A DNA stretch of 64,000 bases, from contig NZ_BMRK01000009.1 of assembly GCF_014648595.1 (NCBI RefSeq), positions 62,001-126,000 of the forward strand, read 5' to 3'. A program made the position numbers and the translations under genes. Shown piece after piece: positions 24,712-33,413 of this stretch. A model generated the notes under the pieces. It worked only from the letters and a program-made list of their open reading frames with translations. It did not search any database and was not told the DNA's origin. Positions within the stretch are counted from its first letter, which is position 1; each line of letters begins with the position of its first letter. The DNA is from Nocardioides luteus. GTDB taxonomy: Bacteria; Actinomycetota; Actinomycetes; Propionibacteriales; Nocardioidaceae.

Positions 24712-27700
24712 GTGAAGTACGCCGATCCTGGTCGCTGCCCCGACTGCCGGGAGTCCTTCGAGCCCGGCACCAGCCCCTGCCCCCACTGCGGGCTGCCGCT
24801 GGAGAACGCCGTCGCCCAAGAGCTCTACGGGACGCTGCTGCGGGCCGACGTACTGATGACCCGGTTGCGCTCGATCCGGGAGGAGGCCGACCGGGCCGCA
24901 CGGGCGGTCCCGCCGCCCGCACCGCCTCCGCTCGCGCCCGTCGGCGCGCCGCCGGTGGCTCCCCCGCAGATCCAGCCCGAACCGGGCGCACCGGTCGAAC
25001 CCGTCGCCACGCCACTCGCCGAGCCGGCGGCGCCGGTGGCCGCGCCCGCGCCGTTCCCCGGCGCTCCCGCGCCCAGGCGCGCGCCGATCACGGTGCCGCT
25101 GATCCTGGTCGGCGTCGGCGTGCTCTTCCTGCTGGTCGCCGGCGTCGTCTTCCTCGCGGTCGCCTGGGCCGCGATGGGCGTCGGCGGCCGCACCACGATG
25201 CTGCTCGTCTTCACCGCGCTCTTCACGGTCGGCGGCGCGGTGCTGATGCGTCTCCAGCTCCGCGCCGGCACCGAAGGCGTCTGGACGCTCGCACTAGGAC
25301 TGATAGCGCTCGACCTGGCCGGCATGAAGTACGCCGGCTGGCTCGGTGACGTCGAGTGGGACCGCGGCTTCCTGGTCATCGTCGGTGTCGCCGTCTTCCT
25401 GGCCGGCACCGCGATGTCGCTGATCGCCTCGCGCAGCGAGAACCTCACCGCGGTGATCGGGCCGCAGGTGGCGGCCTCGGTCGGCGTGCTCACCGCCCTG
25501 GCCGGACTCGAGCTCATCTCCGACCTGATCTGGTTCCCGCTGGTCGCCACGATCATCGCGCTCGTCGTGGTGATCGTCGCCAGCAAGACCGACCTGCAGG
25601 CGCTCACCCTCGGCGCGATGATCGTGATGGCGGGCTTCTGGCTGCTGCTCCTCGTACGCGGCCTGGCCGACCCCGCGCTGACCGGCCGCGAGCTGCTTCT
25701 CGGCGGCACCCTCCCGCTGCTGCTGGGCGCCGCCGCGGTGCTGACGATCGTGGCGCTGCTCTTCCCGCTCCCCAAGGACGCGAAGGTCGCGATGGTCGGC
25801 GGCTCGCTCCTGATCGCCGCCTACACCTTCACCCAGCCCGCGCTCGACGACGGCACGGTCACGCTCACCATCGTCGCCGTGGTGGTCACGCTGATCGCCG
25901 CGGCCGCGCTGATGCTGCTCCCCCGGCCCTGGCGCTGGGCCGCGGCCGCGCTCAGCCCCTACGCCGTCAGCCTGGCCTGCGCCGTCCTCGTCCTCGCCAC
26001 CTCGGCCGCCGTCCGGCTCGCGGCCGAGCCGTGGACCGAGTCGGCGTTCGCGCCGATCGACGGCCCCGAGTCGCTGCTGCCGGGATGGCTCACGCTGCCG
26101 GCGCTGGTCGCCATCGACGCCCTCGGCACCGTCTGGTTCTACCGGGCCAACCCGCCCGCCTTCCGCTCCTACCGGGAGACGGTCTACTGGATCCTCTTCG
26201 CCAGCGGCCTCTCCGGGCTCGCCGTCACGATCGCCTGCTACGACGCGCCGCTGCTGTTCCCGGCGCTGCTGCTGCTCGGCGTCGCGATCGCGCTGGCGTG
26301 GACGGCCGAGCGCTGGCCGCGGCTGCTGGCCGCCGGCATCTTCGGCCTGGCCGCGCTCGGCGCCGCGCTGCCCAGCGACCTGCTCACCGTGGTCGTGGCG
26401 CTCGCGCTGGCCGGGGTGGCTGCGTACGCCGGTCGGGGTCTGCTCGGCGCCGAGCGCGAGGTGACCGCCAGCTACTCGGTCGCGATGCTCACGCTCGGCT
26501 CCTGGTCGCTCGCGCCGCTGATCGACGTGGAGCGGCAGTGGGCCGCGTGCGCGATCGTCACCGGACTCGGCCTGATCACCCTCTTCCGCTTCCGCGCCTC
26601 GGGCTGGTGGGCGGCCGCGACCTGCGCCGCGATCTCGATCGGGATCGGCGCCGTCGACGTCACCTGGGCGGCGATCATGCTGACCATCGCCACCGTCCTG
26701 GCCGCCGCGATCGGTATCCACCATCGTCAGCCTCCCGCGCTGGCCGTGGCGGGCACCGTCGGGCTCGGCGCAGCCACGGCCGCCGTCCTCACCGACGACG
26801 TGCTGGCTCTGGTCGTGACCATCATCCTCACCGCCCTCGCGGTGCTCGTCGACCGCGTGCAGACCGGCAACACCCGGGAGGTCGCGACCTCCTACTGGAT
26901 CCTCGCGCTCACCGCCGCCGTCTGGCAGGCCGCCCGCCTGGCCGACGTCGAGCGGCCCTACACAGCGGCCGTGGTCCTGCTCGGGCTGGGCGTCATCGTG
27001 CTCGTCCGCCGCCGCCCCTCCACCGAGGCGGCCGCCGCAGCGGGCGGGATCGTGTCGATCGTGCTGGGCGCGTTCGACGACTCCTGGGCGCTGGACACCG
27101 ACTGGCTGGCGATCCTCCTGCTGATCGCCGGCGTCATGTGCATCGCGACCGTCCTTCGCCACGAGTCCCAGCAGTCCGGTCCGCGGCTCACGATCGCCGG
27201 CCTGCTCGGCCTCGGCTCGCTCGGCGCTGCCTTCAACAACGACCTGCTGGCGCTGGTGGTGGCCGGGGTGCTCACCGCGGCAGCCGTCGCCGTCGACCGG
27301 CTCGCCTGGGAGCAGCAGACCAAGACGGTCACCGCTCCCTACTGGGTCGTCACACTGACCGCGTTCTGCTGGATGTTCGCCAACCTCACCGAGATCGCGC
27401 AGCCGCACGCCGCAGCCGGGATCATCGTCATCCTCACCGCGGTCACCGTCCTGCGGTTGCTGCCGTCGGCCGAGATCACCGCCGCGATCGCAGCGACGAT
27501 CACGATCCTCGTCGGCACGATCGAGTTCGGCACCGTCGACTTCGGCCTGCGCGGTCCCACGACCACCGAGTCGGGCCGGGTCGACGTGCTCTGGCTGAGC
27601 ATCCTGCTCATCCTCGGCGCGGTCGCCGTCTCCATCCACGCGATCGCCCACGAGGAGCGTCGCTGGCTCGGCTGGGTCGGGCTCGGTCTCGGTACCATCG

Positions 27701-28155
27701 CGCTCTGGATCCGGCTGGCCAACACCTCGGTCGCGATCTGGGAGCCCTACACGCTGCCGCCCGCGATCGTGCTGGTCGTCTACGGCGTGATCAAGCTCCG
27801 CCTCGACCGCGACGTCGCCTCGCTGCCGGTGCTCGGGCCGGGCGTCTTTTTGGCGCTCGTCCCGTCCGTCCCGGCGGCGCTCCAGGACCCGGTCTCGATG
27901 CGCACCGCGCTTCTCGGTCTCGCCTGCCTGGCCTTCATCATCGGCGGTGCCGGGCTGCGCTGGGCCGCACCGCTGGTCGGCGGCGCCCTGGTCGCCTCCG
28001 TGCTCGCGCTGGCGCAGATGCCGTCGGCTCACGCGCTGCAGCAGTGGTGGGTCCTCGGCGCGGCCGGTCTCCTGCTGCTCTTCCTCGGCATCACCTGGGA
28101 GGCGCGACTCCACGACCTGCGCCGCGCCACCGCCTATGTCAGGGGGTTGCGTTAG
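24712..28155 (+). CDS. Giant multi-pass membrane protein with an N-terminal zinc ribbon
   Basis: A 1147-residue protein. Residues 8-28 are a zinc ribbon (CPDC...CPHC). Residues 65-125 are Pro/Ala-rich and probably disordered. From about 125 to the end I see roughly 30 or more hydrophobic helices. Residues about 575-1010 hold three internal repeats of about 145 residues, each with a motif like TASYSVAML, ATSYWILAL or TAPYWVVTL followed by a conserved helix and a short basic loop. It resembles the Streptomyces SCO7613-type membrane proteins of unknown function. The GTG at 24712 is used. The antisense strand is open by composition only. Confidence 0.75.
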   Translation: MKYADPGRCPDCRESFEPGTSPCPHCGLPLENAVAQELYGTLLRADVLMTRLRSIREEADRAARAVPPPAPPPLAPVGAPPVAPPQIQPEPGAPVEPVATPLAEPAAPVAAPAPFPGAPAPRRAPITVPLILVGVGVLFLLVAGVVFLAVAWAAMGVGGRTTMLLVFTALFTVGGAVLMRLQLRAGTEGVWTLALGLIALDLAGMKYAGWLGDVEWDRGFLVIVGVAVFLAGTAMSLIASRSENLTAVIGPQVAASVGVLTALAGLELISDLIWFPLVATIIALVVVIVASKTDLQALTLGAMIVMAGFWLLLLVRGLADPALTGRELLLGGTLPLLLGAAAVLTIVALLFPLPKDAKVAMVGGSLLIAAYTFTQPALDDGTVTLTIVAVVVTLIAAAALMLLPRPWRWAAAALSPYAVSLACAVLVLATSAAVRLAAEPWTESAFAPIDGPESLLPGWLTLPALVAIDALGTVWFYRANPPAFRSYRETVYWILFASGLSGLAVTIACYDAPLLFPALLLLGVAIALAWTAERWPRLLAAGIFGLAALGAALPSDLLTVVVALALAGVAAYAGRGLLGAEREVTASYSVAMLTLGSWSLAPLIDVERQWAACAIVTGLGLITLFRFRASGWWAAATCAAISIGIGAVDVTWAAIMLTIATVLAAAIGIHHRQPPALAVAGTVGLGAATAAVLTDDVLALVVTIILTALAVLVDRVQTGNTREVATSYWILALTAAVWQAARLADVERPYTAAVVLLGLGVIVLVRRRPSTEAAAAAGGIVSIVLGAFDDSWALDTDWLAILLLIAGVMCIATVLRHESQQSGPRLTIAGLLGLGSLGAAFNNDLLALVVAGVLTAAAVAVDRLAWEQQTKTVTAPYWVVTLTAFCWMFANLTEIAQPHAAAGIIVILTAVTVLRLLPSAEITAAIAATITILVGTIEFGTVDFGLRGPTTTESGRVDVLWLSILLILGAVAVSIHAIAHEERRWLGWVGLGLGTIALWIRLANTSVAIWEPYTLPPAIVLVVYGVIKLRLDRDVASLPVLGPGVFLALVPSVPAALQDPVSMRTALLGLACLAFIIGGAGLRWAAPLVGGALVASVLALAQMPSAHALQQWWVLGAAGLLLLFLGITWEARLHDLRRATAYVRGLR

Positions 28156-28188
28156 GGCTCTGCCCGTGGGCCCGGAAGACTGGAGTCG

Positions 28189-29523
28189 ATGTTCCCCGAA
28201 TTCCAGATCGTACGTCGCCAGCGCCCCGTCACGATCGCGGTCGATTCCACCAGCTCCTCCCGGCCCGCGGCCAACGCCGCGATCGAGGCGGCCTGCGACG
28301 GCCCGGTCTCGCTGAGCCTCTCCTCGGGCGGGGACGTGCTCACCGGGAGGTACGACGGGCGGCGGGTGTGGCTCGAGACGACTGTCGGGTCGCGGCGTAC
28401 GTCCCACGCCAGCCGGCGCCACGGCGTCGTCGAGCGCGGCAGCAGGCGTAGGGTCAGACGCTTCGCGCTGACCCTCACCGGGACGATGCTGACCGCGCTG
28501 ACCTGCGCGGACGGCGACTGGGTCGCGCGAGCCCGGGTCGACCTCTCCGAGGTCGGCGTGGAGCCGCGGGCGGAGAGCTGGCTCGCCGGCCTGAGCATGA
28601 GTCACGACGGCGCGGCCTCGGACGTGCGCACCGGCGCCTTCGGACAGCTCGGGCTGCGCGACATCCGGGTGGTGACGTACGCCGACGGCTCGCCGTTCCA
28701 CGACGCCGACGGCACCGTGCTGCTCACCGCCACCAGCGCCGGGCCCGGCTTCTTCCCCACTGCGCACACCTCGGTATGGGCGCTCGACCCGGTGACGTAC
28801 GACCTCGTCCACCGAGGCGCGCTCTACTTCCGCCGCGACGGGCTGGTCTACGGCGACCACGCGACCCATCTGATGCGCGACGGCGACGAGTGGGTCGTCA
28901 CGACGAGCACCTGGGCGGGGTTCAAGGCGCCGGACGAGACCGACCCGAGCAAGCCGTGGACGCCGGTCGGGGTCGCGATCGCCCGCTCACGGGCAGATCT
29001 GACCCGTGGCGAGCACGTCCTCGACGCGACCCCGCTCGAGCTGCCCACGGACGGGCCCGGCGTCGAGCAGTGCCCGTCGGTCGGCGTCTGGGACCCCCAC
29101 CTCGTGCGCCACGACGGTGAGTGGCTGGTCGGCTACGTGAGCGCGAAGAAGTACTTCGACTTCCACCCGATGCTCGCCGGCGGACCGAGTCTGGACGCGC
29201 TGACCCTGCGGGCAGCGCGTACCGACCGGACAGCCACCGAGGGCACCACGCTCGTCCCGCTGGGCGGCACGGTCGTGGTCGGGGCCAGCGACGGACGGGA
29301 CAACCCACGTCACGTCCGCGCTCGCTACCCGGTCTTCGATCTGGACCTCGAGGAGGTCGCAGAGCTCCGGTCGGAGTACGTCTCGAACCTCCCGTGGCCC
29401 ACGCTGATCCCTGTCGGGAACGAGTGGTTGCACGTCGCCTTCGACGGCACGCCGCACGGCGGCCGGCTACCGGGTTATGGCACCCACGGTGAGGTCGTCC
29501 TGAGCCGATCGGTCAAGGCTTGA
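28189..29523 (+). CDS. Hypothetical protein with beta-propeller glycosidase-like features
   Basis: A 444-residue soluble protein without a signal peptide. The C-terminal two thirds show spaced strands such as DIRVVTYADGSPFHDADG, GDEWVVTTSTWAGF, GVWDPHLVRHDGEWLVGYVS and LPWPTLIPVGNEWLHVAF, the Asp/Trp-rich blade pattern of five-bladed propeller glycosidases (GH43/GH32-like). The N-terminal 140 residues are unrecognised. Catalytic acids cannot be assigned. The start ATG at 28189 has GGAG close by; it follows the giant membrane-protein gene by 33 bases and may share its transcript. Confidence 0.55.
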   Translation: MFPEFQIVRRQRPVTIAVDSTSSSRPAANAAIEAACDGPVSLSLSSGGDVLTGRYDGRRVWLETTVGSRRTSHASRRHGVVERGSRRRVRRFALTLTGTMLTALTCADGDWVARARVDLSEVGVEPRAESWLAGLSMSHDGAASDVRTGAFGQLGLRDIRVVTYADGSPFHDADGTVLLTATSAGPGFFPTAHTSVWALDPVTYDLVHRGALYFRRDGLVYGDHATHLMRDGDEWVVTTSTWAGFKAPDETDPSKPWTPVGVAIARSRADLTRGEHVLDATPLELPTDGPGVEQCPSVGVWDPHLVRHDGEWLVGYVSAKKYFDFHPMLAGGPSLDALTLRAARTDRTATEGTTLVPLGGTVVVGASDGRDNPRHVRARYPVFDLDLEEVAELRSEYVSNLPWPTLIPVGNEWLHVAFDGTPHGGRLPGYGTHGEVVLSRSVKA

Positions 29524-29537
29524 TCGGTCCGAGGAGA

Positions 29538-29569
29538 TGTCGACCAAGGCGTCACCGCTCTGGTCGACA
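29538..29569. terminator. Bidirectional terminator between convergent genes
   Basis: Perfect 9-bp arms TGTCGACCA (29538-29546) and TGGTCGACA (29561-29569) between the stops at 29523 (+) and 29575 (-). Confidence 0.6.
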
Positions 29570-29574
29570 GCCCC

Positions 29575-29766
29575 TTAGTCGCGCGAGGATCCCGCGTCGT
29601 AGTCCGACCAGTCGTCGTAGTCGTCCGGCATCGGATCCGACTTCTGACTGGTGTCGTCATCACCATGAAGTTCGCGCGCAAGGGCCCCGAAGTCCGTCTC
29701 ATAGGTCCGGTACTTCAGGTCGCGTGCGACCTTCGTCTGCTTGGCTTTCGCTCGGCCGCGCCCCAT
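29575..29766 (-). CDS. DUF3073 small actinobacterial protein
   Basis: A 63-residue protein starting MGRGRAKAKQTKVARDLKY, the signature of the DUF3073 family, followed by an acidic tail (MPDDYDDWSDYDAG). The family is confined to Actinobacteria and often lies near purF/purM, as here. A longer frame reaches 29817, but the ATG at 29766 matches the family start. Basic head and acidic tail suggest nucleic-acid or ribosome association, which is speculative. Confidence 0.9.
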   Translation of the reverse strand: MGRGRAKAKQTKVARDLKYRTYETDFGALARELHGDDDTSQKSDPMPDDYDDWSDYDAGSSRD

Positions 29767-30052
29767 AGGGTCCAGCCCCCTCGTCGCACTTGGCCGGGAT
29801 AGTCCCGGGCTGTTCACAGGTTTCTCGTAAGGGCAACGCTACCGGTTCATGCCAAGATTCCGCACGCCGGGGTGTCGAAAATGCGTTCGCTAGGAGCGAA
29901 TGTTACTGAGGTCACACGATTCCGAGCCTGTTCTCGCTCGTCATCCCCCGTTCACCTCGCCGTCGGATCGAGGCGTCCGACGGTTGTCCTGACACCCATA
30001 GCGTCCCTGCCGATCTCGGGAGATCCGACAAACGCGTCTGAACGGAAGTGCC

Positions 30053-32185
30053 GTGACCGAACTGAGCGACCCCCGCACCGACCACGCCTGTCCCTCGTGC
30101 AGCGACCAGCCCGACGACCTGAGTGGTGACGCGGCCGCGCGCCGCAAGCTGCTGCCCATGGCCGGCCACACCCGTGGGAAGCGCAGCGCGGTGACCTGTG
30201 CCCTCAAGTGCGACAGCGCCTGCGCGAAGCCCGTCCCGAACACCTCCGAGAACGGCTACTTCCGTGACATCGCGAGCAGCGCGCTCAGCCGCCGCCGCGC
30301 CCTCGGGCTCGCCGGGGCCGGTGCGTTCGCGCTCGCGGTCGGTGGCAGCGGCCTGGCGGCTGCCACCCCTGGCCACGGTCCCGGCCACGGTTCCGGACAC
30401 GGACACGGCCCCGGCGGACGTACGAACCTGCCGTTCCGGCCGATCTCCCCGGTCGCCGCCACCGAGGACACCTTCGTCGTACCGCAGGGTTACACCTGGG
30501 AGCCGATCATCCGCTGGGGCGACCCGATCCTGCCGGGAGGCGTGCCGTTCGACGCGAGCGACCAGAGCGCCGAGAAGCAGGCGCTGGCCTTCGGCTACAA
30601 CAACGACTACACCGACGTCATCGTGACGAACCGCGCCGGCACGAAGGCGCTGCTGTGCTGCAACCACGAGTACGTCAACCCCGCGATCATGTTCCCGCCC
30701 GACCTCGACGCCGCCGAGCAGCTGAGGATCGCGATGGCCGCTCACGGGTTCGCGATCGTCGAGCTCGAGCGCTCGAGGCCCGGTGAACGGTGGCGCTACG
30801 TCCCCTCGGCCCCCAAGAACCGCCGCATCACCGCCTCCACCCCGTTCCGGCTCACCGGCCCGGCCGCCGGCAGCGACCTGCTCAGGACCGCGGCCGACCC
30901 GACCGGCACCGTGGTGCTCGGCACCATCGGCAACTGCTCCGGCGGCACCACCCCGTGGGGCACGATCCTGTCCGGCGAGGAGAACTTCAACGGCTACTTC
31001 CGCGCCGACGGCTCCACGCCGGAGAACAAGCGCTACGGCCTGAGCGAGGGTGAGTCGACGTACGGCTGGGAGGCCATCGAGCCGCGGTTCGACGCGCGTA
31101 CGGCCGACTACGCCAACGAGCCGAACCGGTTCGGCTACATCGTCGAGATCGACCCGACCGACCCCACCTCGACGCCTCGCAAGCACACCTCGCTGGGCCG
31201 GCTGAAGCACGAGGGCGCGAACGTCGTCGTCGCCAAGAACGGCCATGTGGTCGCCTACACCGGTGACGACGAGCGGTTCGACTACCTCTACAAGTTCGTG
31301 TCCAAGGGACGCTATGACAAGCGCGACCGGCGCCGGAACCTCGACCTGCTCACCGAGGGCGACCTCTACGTGGCGCGCTTCCACGGCGACTCCCCCGCAT
31401 CCCAGATCGACGGCACCGGCACGCTCCCGCGCGACGGCCGGTTCGACGGCTACGGCCAGTGGATCCCGCTGGTGAGGAACGGTCGCAGCAAGGTGGCAGG
31501 GATGAGCGTCGAGGAGGTGCTCGTCTTCACCCGTCTCGCCGCCGACAGGGCCGGCGCCACCAAGATGGACCGCTGCGAGGACGTCCAGCCGTCACCGACG
31601 ACCGGCAAGGTGTACGTCGCCTGCACCAACAACTCCCAGCGCGGCACCAGCGGTAGGGCCGGCGTCGACGAGGCCAACCCGCGCACCGAGAACAAGGACG
31701 GCCACATCGTCGAGATCGTCGAGGACGACGGCGACCACACCTCCCGAGTCTTCCGGTGGAACCTCGTGATCGTCGCCGGCGACCCGGCCGCCGAGGGCAC
31801 CTACTTCGCCGGCTACCCGAAGGAGAAGGTCTCCCCCATCTCCTGCCCCGACAACCTGGCCTTCGACTCCGAGGGCAACCTGTGGATCTCCACCGACGGC
31901 CAGCCCAGCTCGATCCAGAAGTGCGACGGGCTCTTCAAGGTGCCGCTCGAGGGTCGCGAGCGCGGCCACGTCCAGCAGTTCCTCTCCGTCCCGCGCGACG
32001 CCGAGACCTGTGGTCCGGTCGTCCACGACCGCGACGGCTCCATCTTCGTCGCCGTCCAGCACCCCGGCGAGGACGGCACCTGGGACGCGCAGCGCTCCCG
32101 TTTTCCTGACTATGTCGAGGGCCGGGCACGCGTCGGCGAGTTCGCTGGTCCGCGGCCGGCGGTGGTCCAGGTGCTCAGGGGCTGA
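30053..32185 (+). CDS. phoX: PhoX-family alkaline phosphatase, Tat-exported
   Basis: A 710-residue protein of the PhoX (DUF839) family, calcium/iron-dependent phosphatases that release phosphate from organic esters outside the cell. A 78-residue N-terminal region ends in the family motif NGYFRDIASSALSRRRALGL, whose twin arginines begin a Tat signal (hydrophobic to about residue 105). A His/Gly-rich linker (GHGPGHGSGHGHGPGG) follows. Family motifs include VPQGYTWEPIIRWGDP, CCNHEYVNP, TPWGTILSGEENFNGYF and FDSEGNLWISTDG. GTG start at 30053. A Pho box was not convincingly found. Confidence 0.93.
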   Translation: MTELSDPRTDHACPSCSDQPDDLSGDAAARRKLLPMAGHTRGKRSAVTCALKCDSACAKPVPNTSENGYFRDIASSALSRRRALGLAGAGAFALAVGGSGLAAATPGHGPGHGSGHGHGPGGRTNLPFRPISPVAATEDTFVVPQGYTWEPIIRWGDPILPGGVPFDASDQSAEKQALAFGYNNDYTDVIVTNRAGTKALLCCNHEYVNPAIMFPPDLDAAEQLRIAMAAHGFAIVELERSRPGERWRYVPSAPKNRRITASTPFRLTGPAAGSDLLRTAADPTGTVVLGTIGNCSGGTTPWGTILSGEENFNGYFRADGSTPENKRYGLSEGESTYGWEAIEPRFDARTADYANEPNRFGYIVEIDPTDPTSTPRKHTSLGRLKHEGANVVVAKNGHVVAYTGDDERFDYLYKFVSKGRYDKRDRRRNLDLLTEGDLYVARFHGDSPASQIDGTGTLPRDGRFDGYGQWIPLVRNGRSKVAGMSVEEVLVFTRLAADRAGATKMDRCEDVQPSPTTGKVYVACTNNSQRGTSGRAGVDEANPRTENKDGHIVEIVEDDGDHTSRVFRWNLVIVAGDPAAEGTYFAGYPKEKVSPISCPDNLAFDSEGNLWISTDGQPSSIQKCDGLFKVPLEGRERGHVQQFLSVPRDAETCGPVVHDRDGSIFVAVQHPGEDGTWDAQRSRFPDYVEGRARVGEFAGPRPAVVQVLRG

Positions 32186-32210
32186 TCACAGCAGTCACAT
32201 CAGCCCCATG

Positions 32211-32298
32211 AATACCCGGTTGACCGGGAAAACTTGGACTTGACGGGCACTGAAACACCCGACAAGTACAGGGATACCCGGTCGACCGGGTATCCCTG
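32211..32298. repeat. Composite palindromic element, copy A
   Basis: In order: a degenerate partial palindrome (TACCCGGTTGACCGGG, from about 32213), an imperfect 30-bp hairpin at 32238-32267 (arms ACTTGACGGG and CCCGACAAGT), one base, and a perfect 30-bp palindrome at 32269-32298 (arms CAGGGATACCCGGTC and GACCGGGTATCCCTG). It lies between the convergent phoX and purM genes. A second copy with the hairpin module flipped is at 63352-63432. It may also terminate transcription from both sides. Confidence 0.85.
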
Positions 32299-32322
32299 GC
32301 CTGGGCCCCAGCGGGCCCAACC

Positions 32323-33399
32323 TCACCAGCCCGCGTACGCCCCGGTGAGCTCGACCTTGCCGCCAGGAGCGTCGGTGACCTCACCAGCGGCCCAGGCGCG
32401 GATGTCGTAGCCGGCGAGGATGCGGACGGCCTCGTCGACGTCGTCGGGGGCGATCAGGGCGACCATGCCGACGCCGCAGTTGAGGGTCATCTCCAGGTCG
32501 GGCAGGTCGATGGAGCCGGTGCGGCGGACCAGGTCGAAGATCGGGGACGGGGTCCAGGTGGTGCGGTCGATGCGGGCGGAGAGCTCGGCCGGCATGACCC
32601 GCTCCAGGTTCGCGGCCAGGCCGCCACCGGTGACGTGGGACATCGCGTGGGTCTTCGTCCCGCGTGCCAGCTCGAGGCAGGCCTTGGCGTAGACGCGGGT
32701 CGGGGTGAGGAGCTCCTCGCCGAGAGTGTGGCCGAGCTCGGAGACCTGCTGGTCGAGCGTGTAGGCGCCGGAGTTGAGCAGCACGTGGCGGACCAGGGAG
32801 TAGCCGTTGGAGTGCAGGCCGGAGGCCTCCATCGCGAGGACGACGTCGCCGGCCTCGACCCGGTCGGAGCCGAGCAGGCCGTCGGCCTCGACGACGCCGG
32901 TGGCGGCGCCGGCCACGTCGTACTCGTCGGCGGCCAGCAGGCCCGGGTGCTCGGCGGTCTCGCCGCCGACCAGCGCGCAGCCGGCCTCGACGCAGGCCTC
33001 GGCGATGCCCTTGACGATCGCGGCGACCCGTTCGGGGACGACCTTGCCGGTGGCGATGTAGTCGGTCATGAAGAGCGGCTCGGCGCCGCAGACGACGAGG
33101 TCGTCGACGACCATGCCGACCAGGTCGAAGCCGATCGTGTCGTGCTTGTCCATCGCCTGCGCGATCGCGACCTTGGTGCCGACACCGTCGGTGGAGGTGG
33201 CCAGCAGCGGGCGCTCGTAGGCCTTCAGGGCCGAAGCGTCGAAGAGACCGGCGAAGCCGCCGACCCCGCCGAGCACCTCAGGGCGTCGGGACTTCTCGAT
33301 CCAGACCTTCATCAGATCCACGGCGCGGTCACCGGCGTGGATGTCGACACCTGCTGCGGCGTAAGCGTTGGCCGAGGCGGTTTCGGGGGTCTGGCTCAC
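32323..33399 (-). CDS. purM: Phosphoribosylformylglycinamidine cyclo-ligase (AIR synthetase)
   Basis: A 358-residue PurM, the ATP-dependent ring-closing enzyme that makes AIR from FGAM in purine synthesis. Marks are ATSTDGVGTKVAIA, DLVGMVVDDLVVCGAEPLF, VGGETAEHPG and GLHSNGYSLVR. Length is typical. The GTG at 33399 was chosen for its GGAG site nine bases upstream; another GTG at 33417 overlaps the purF stop but lacks a site. It follows purF directly, so the two form an operon. Confidence 0.95.
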   Translation of the reverse strand: MSQTPETASANAYAAAGVDIHAGDRAVDLMKVWIEKSRRPEVLGGVGGFAGLFDASALKAYERPLLATSTDGVGTKVAIAQAMDKHDTIGFDLVGMVVDDLVVCGAEPLFMTDYIATGKVVPERVAAIVKGIAEACVEAGCALVGGETAEHPGLLAADEYDVAGAATGVVEADGLLGSDRVEAGDVVLAMEASGLHSNGYSLVRHVLLNSGAYTLDQQVSELGHTLGEELLTPTRVYAKACLELARGTKTHAMSHVTGGGLAANLERVMPAELSARIDRTTWTPSPIFDLVRRTGSIDLPDLEMTLNCGVGMVALIAPDDVDEAVRILAGYDIRAWAAGEVTDAPGGKVELTGAYAGW

Positions 33400-33413
33400 T
33401 GGTGGATCTCCGA

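Noticed and set aside
25294-28869. 1191-residue minus-strand open frame rich in Arg, Gly, Asp and Gln
   Set aside because: Antisense shadow of the giant membrane protein and following gene; composition is typical of antisense frames in high-GC DNA.
29930-29960. Pho box upstream of phoX (GTTCACCTCGC and GTTCTCGCTCG)
   Set aside because: The two half-sites are 20 rather than 11 or 22 bases apart and the second is poor. Too weak to list as a site.
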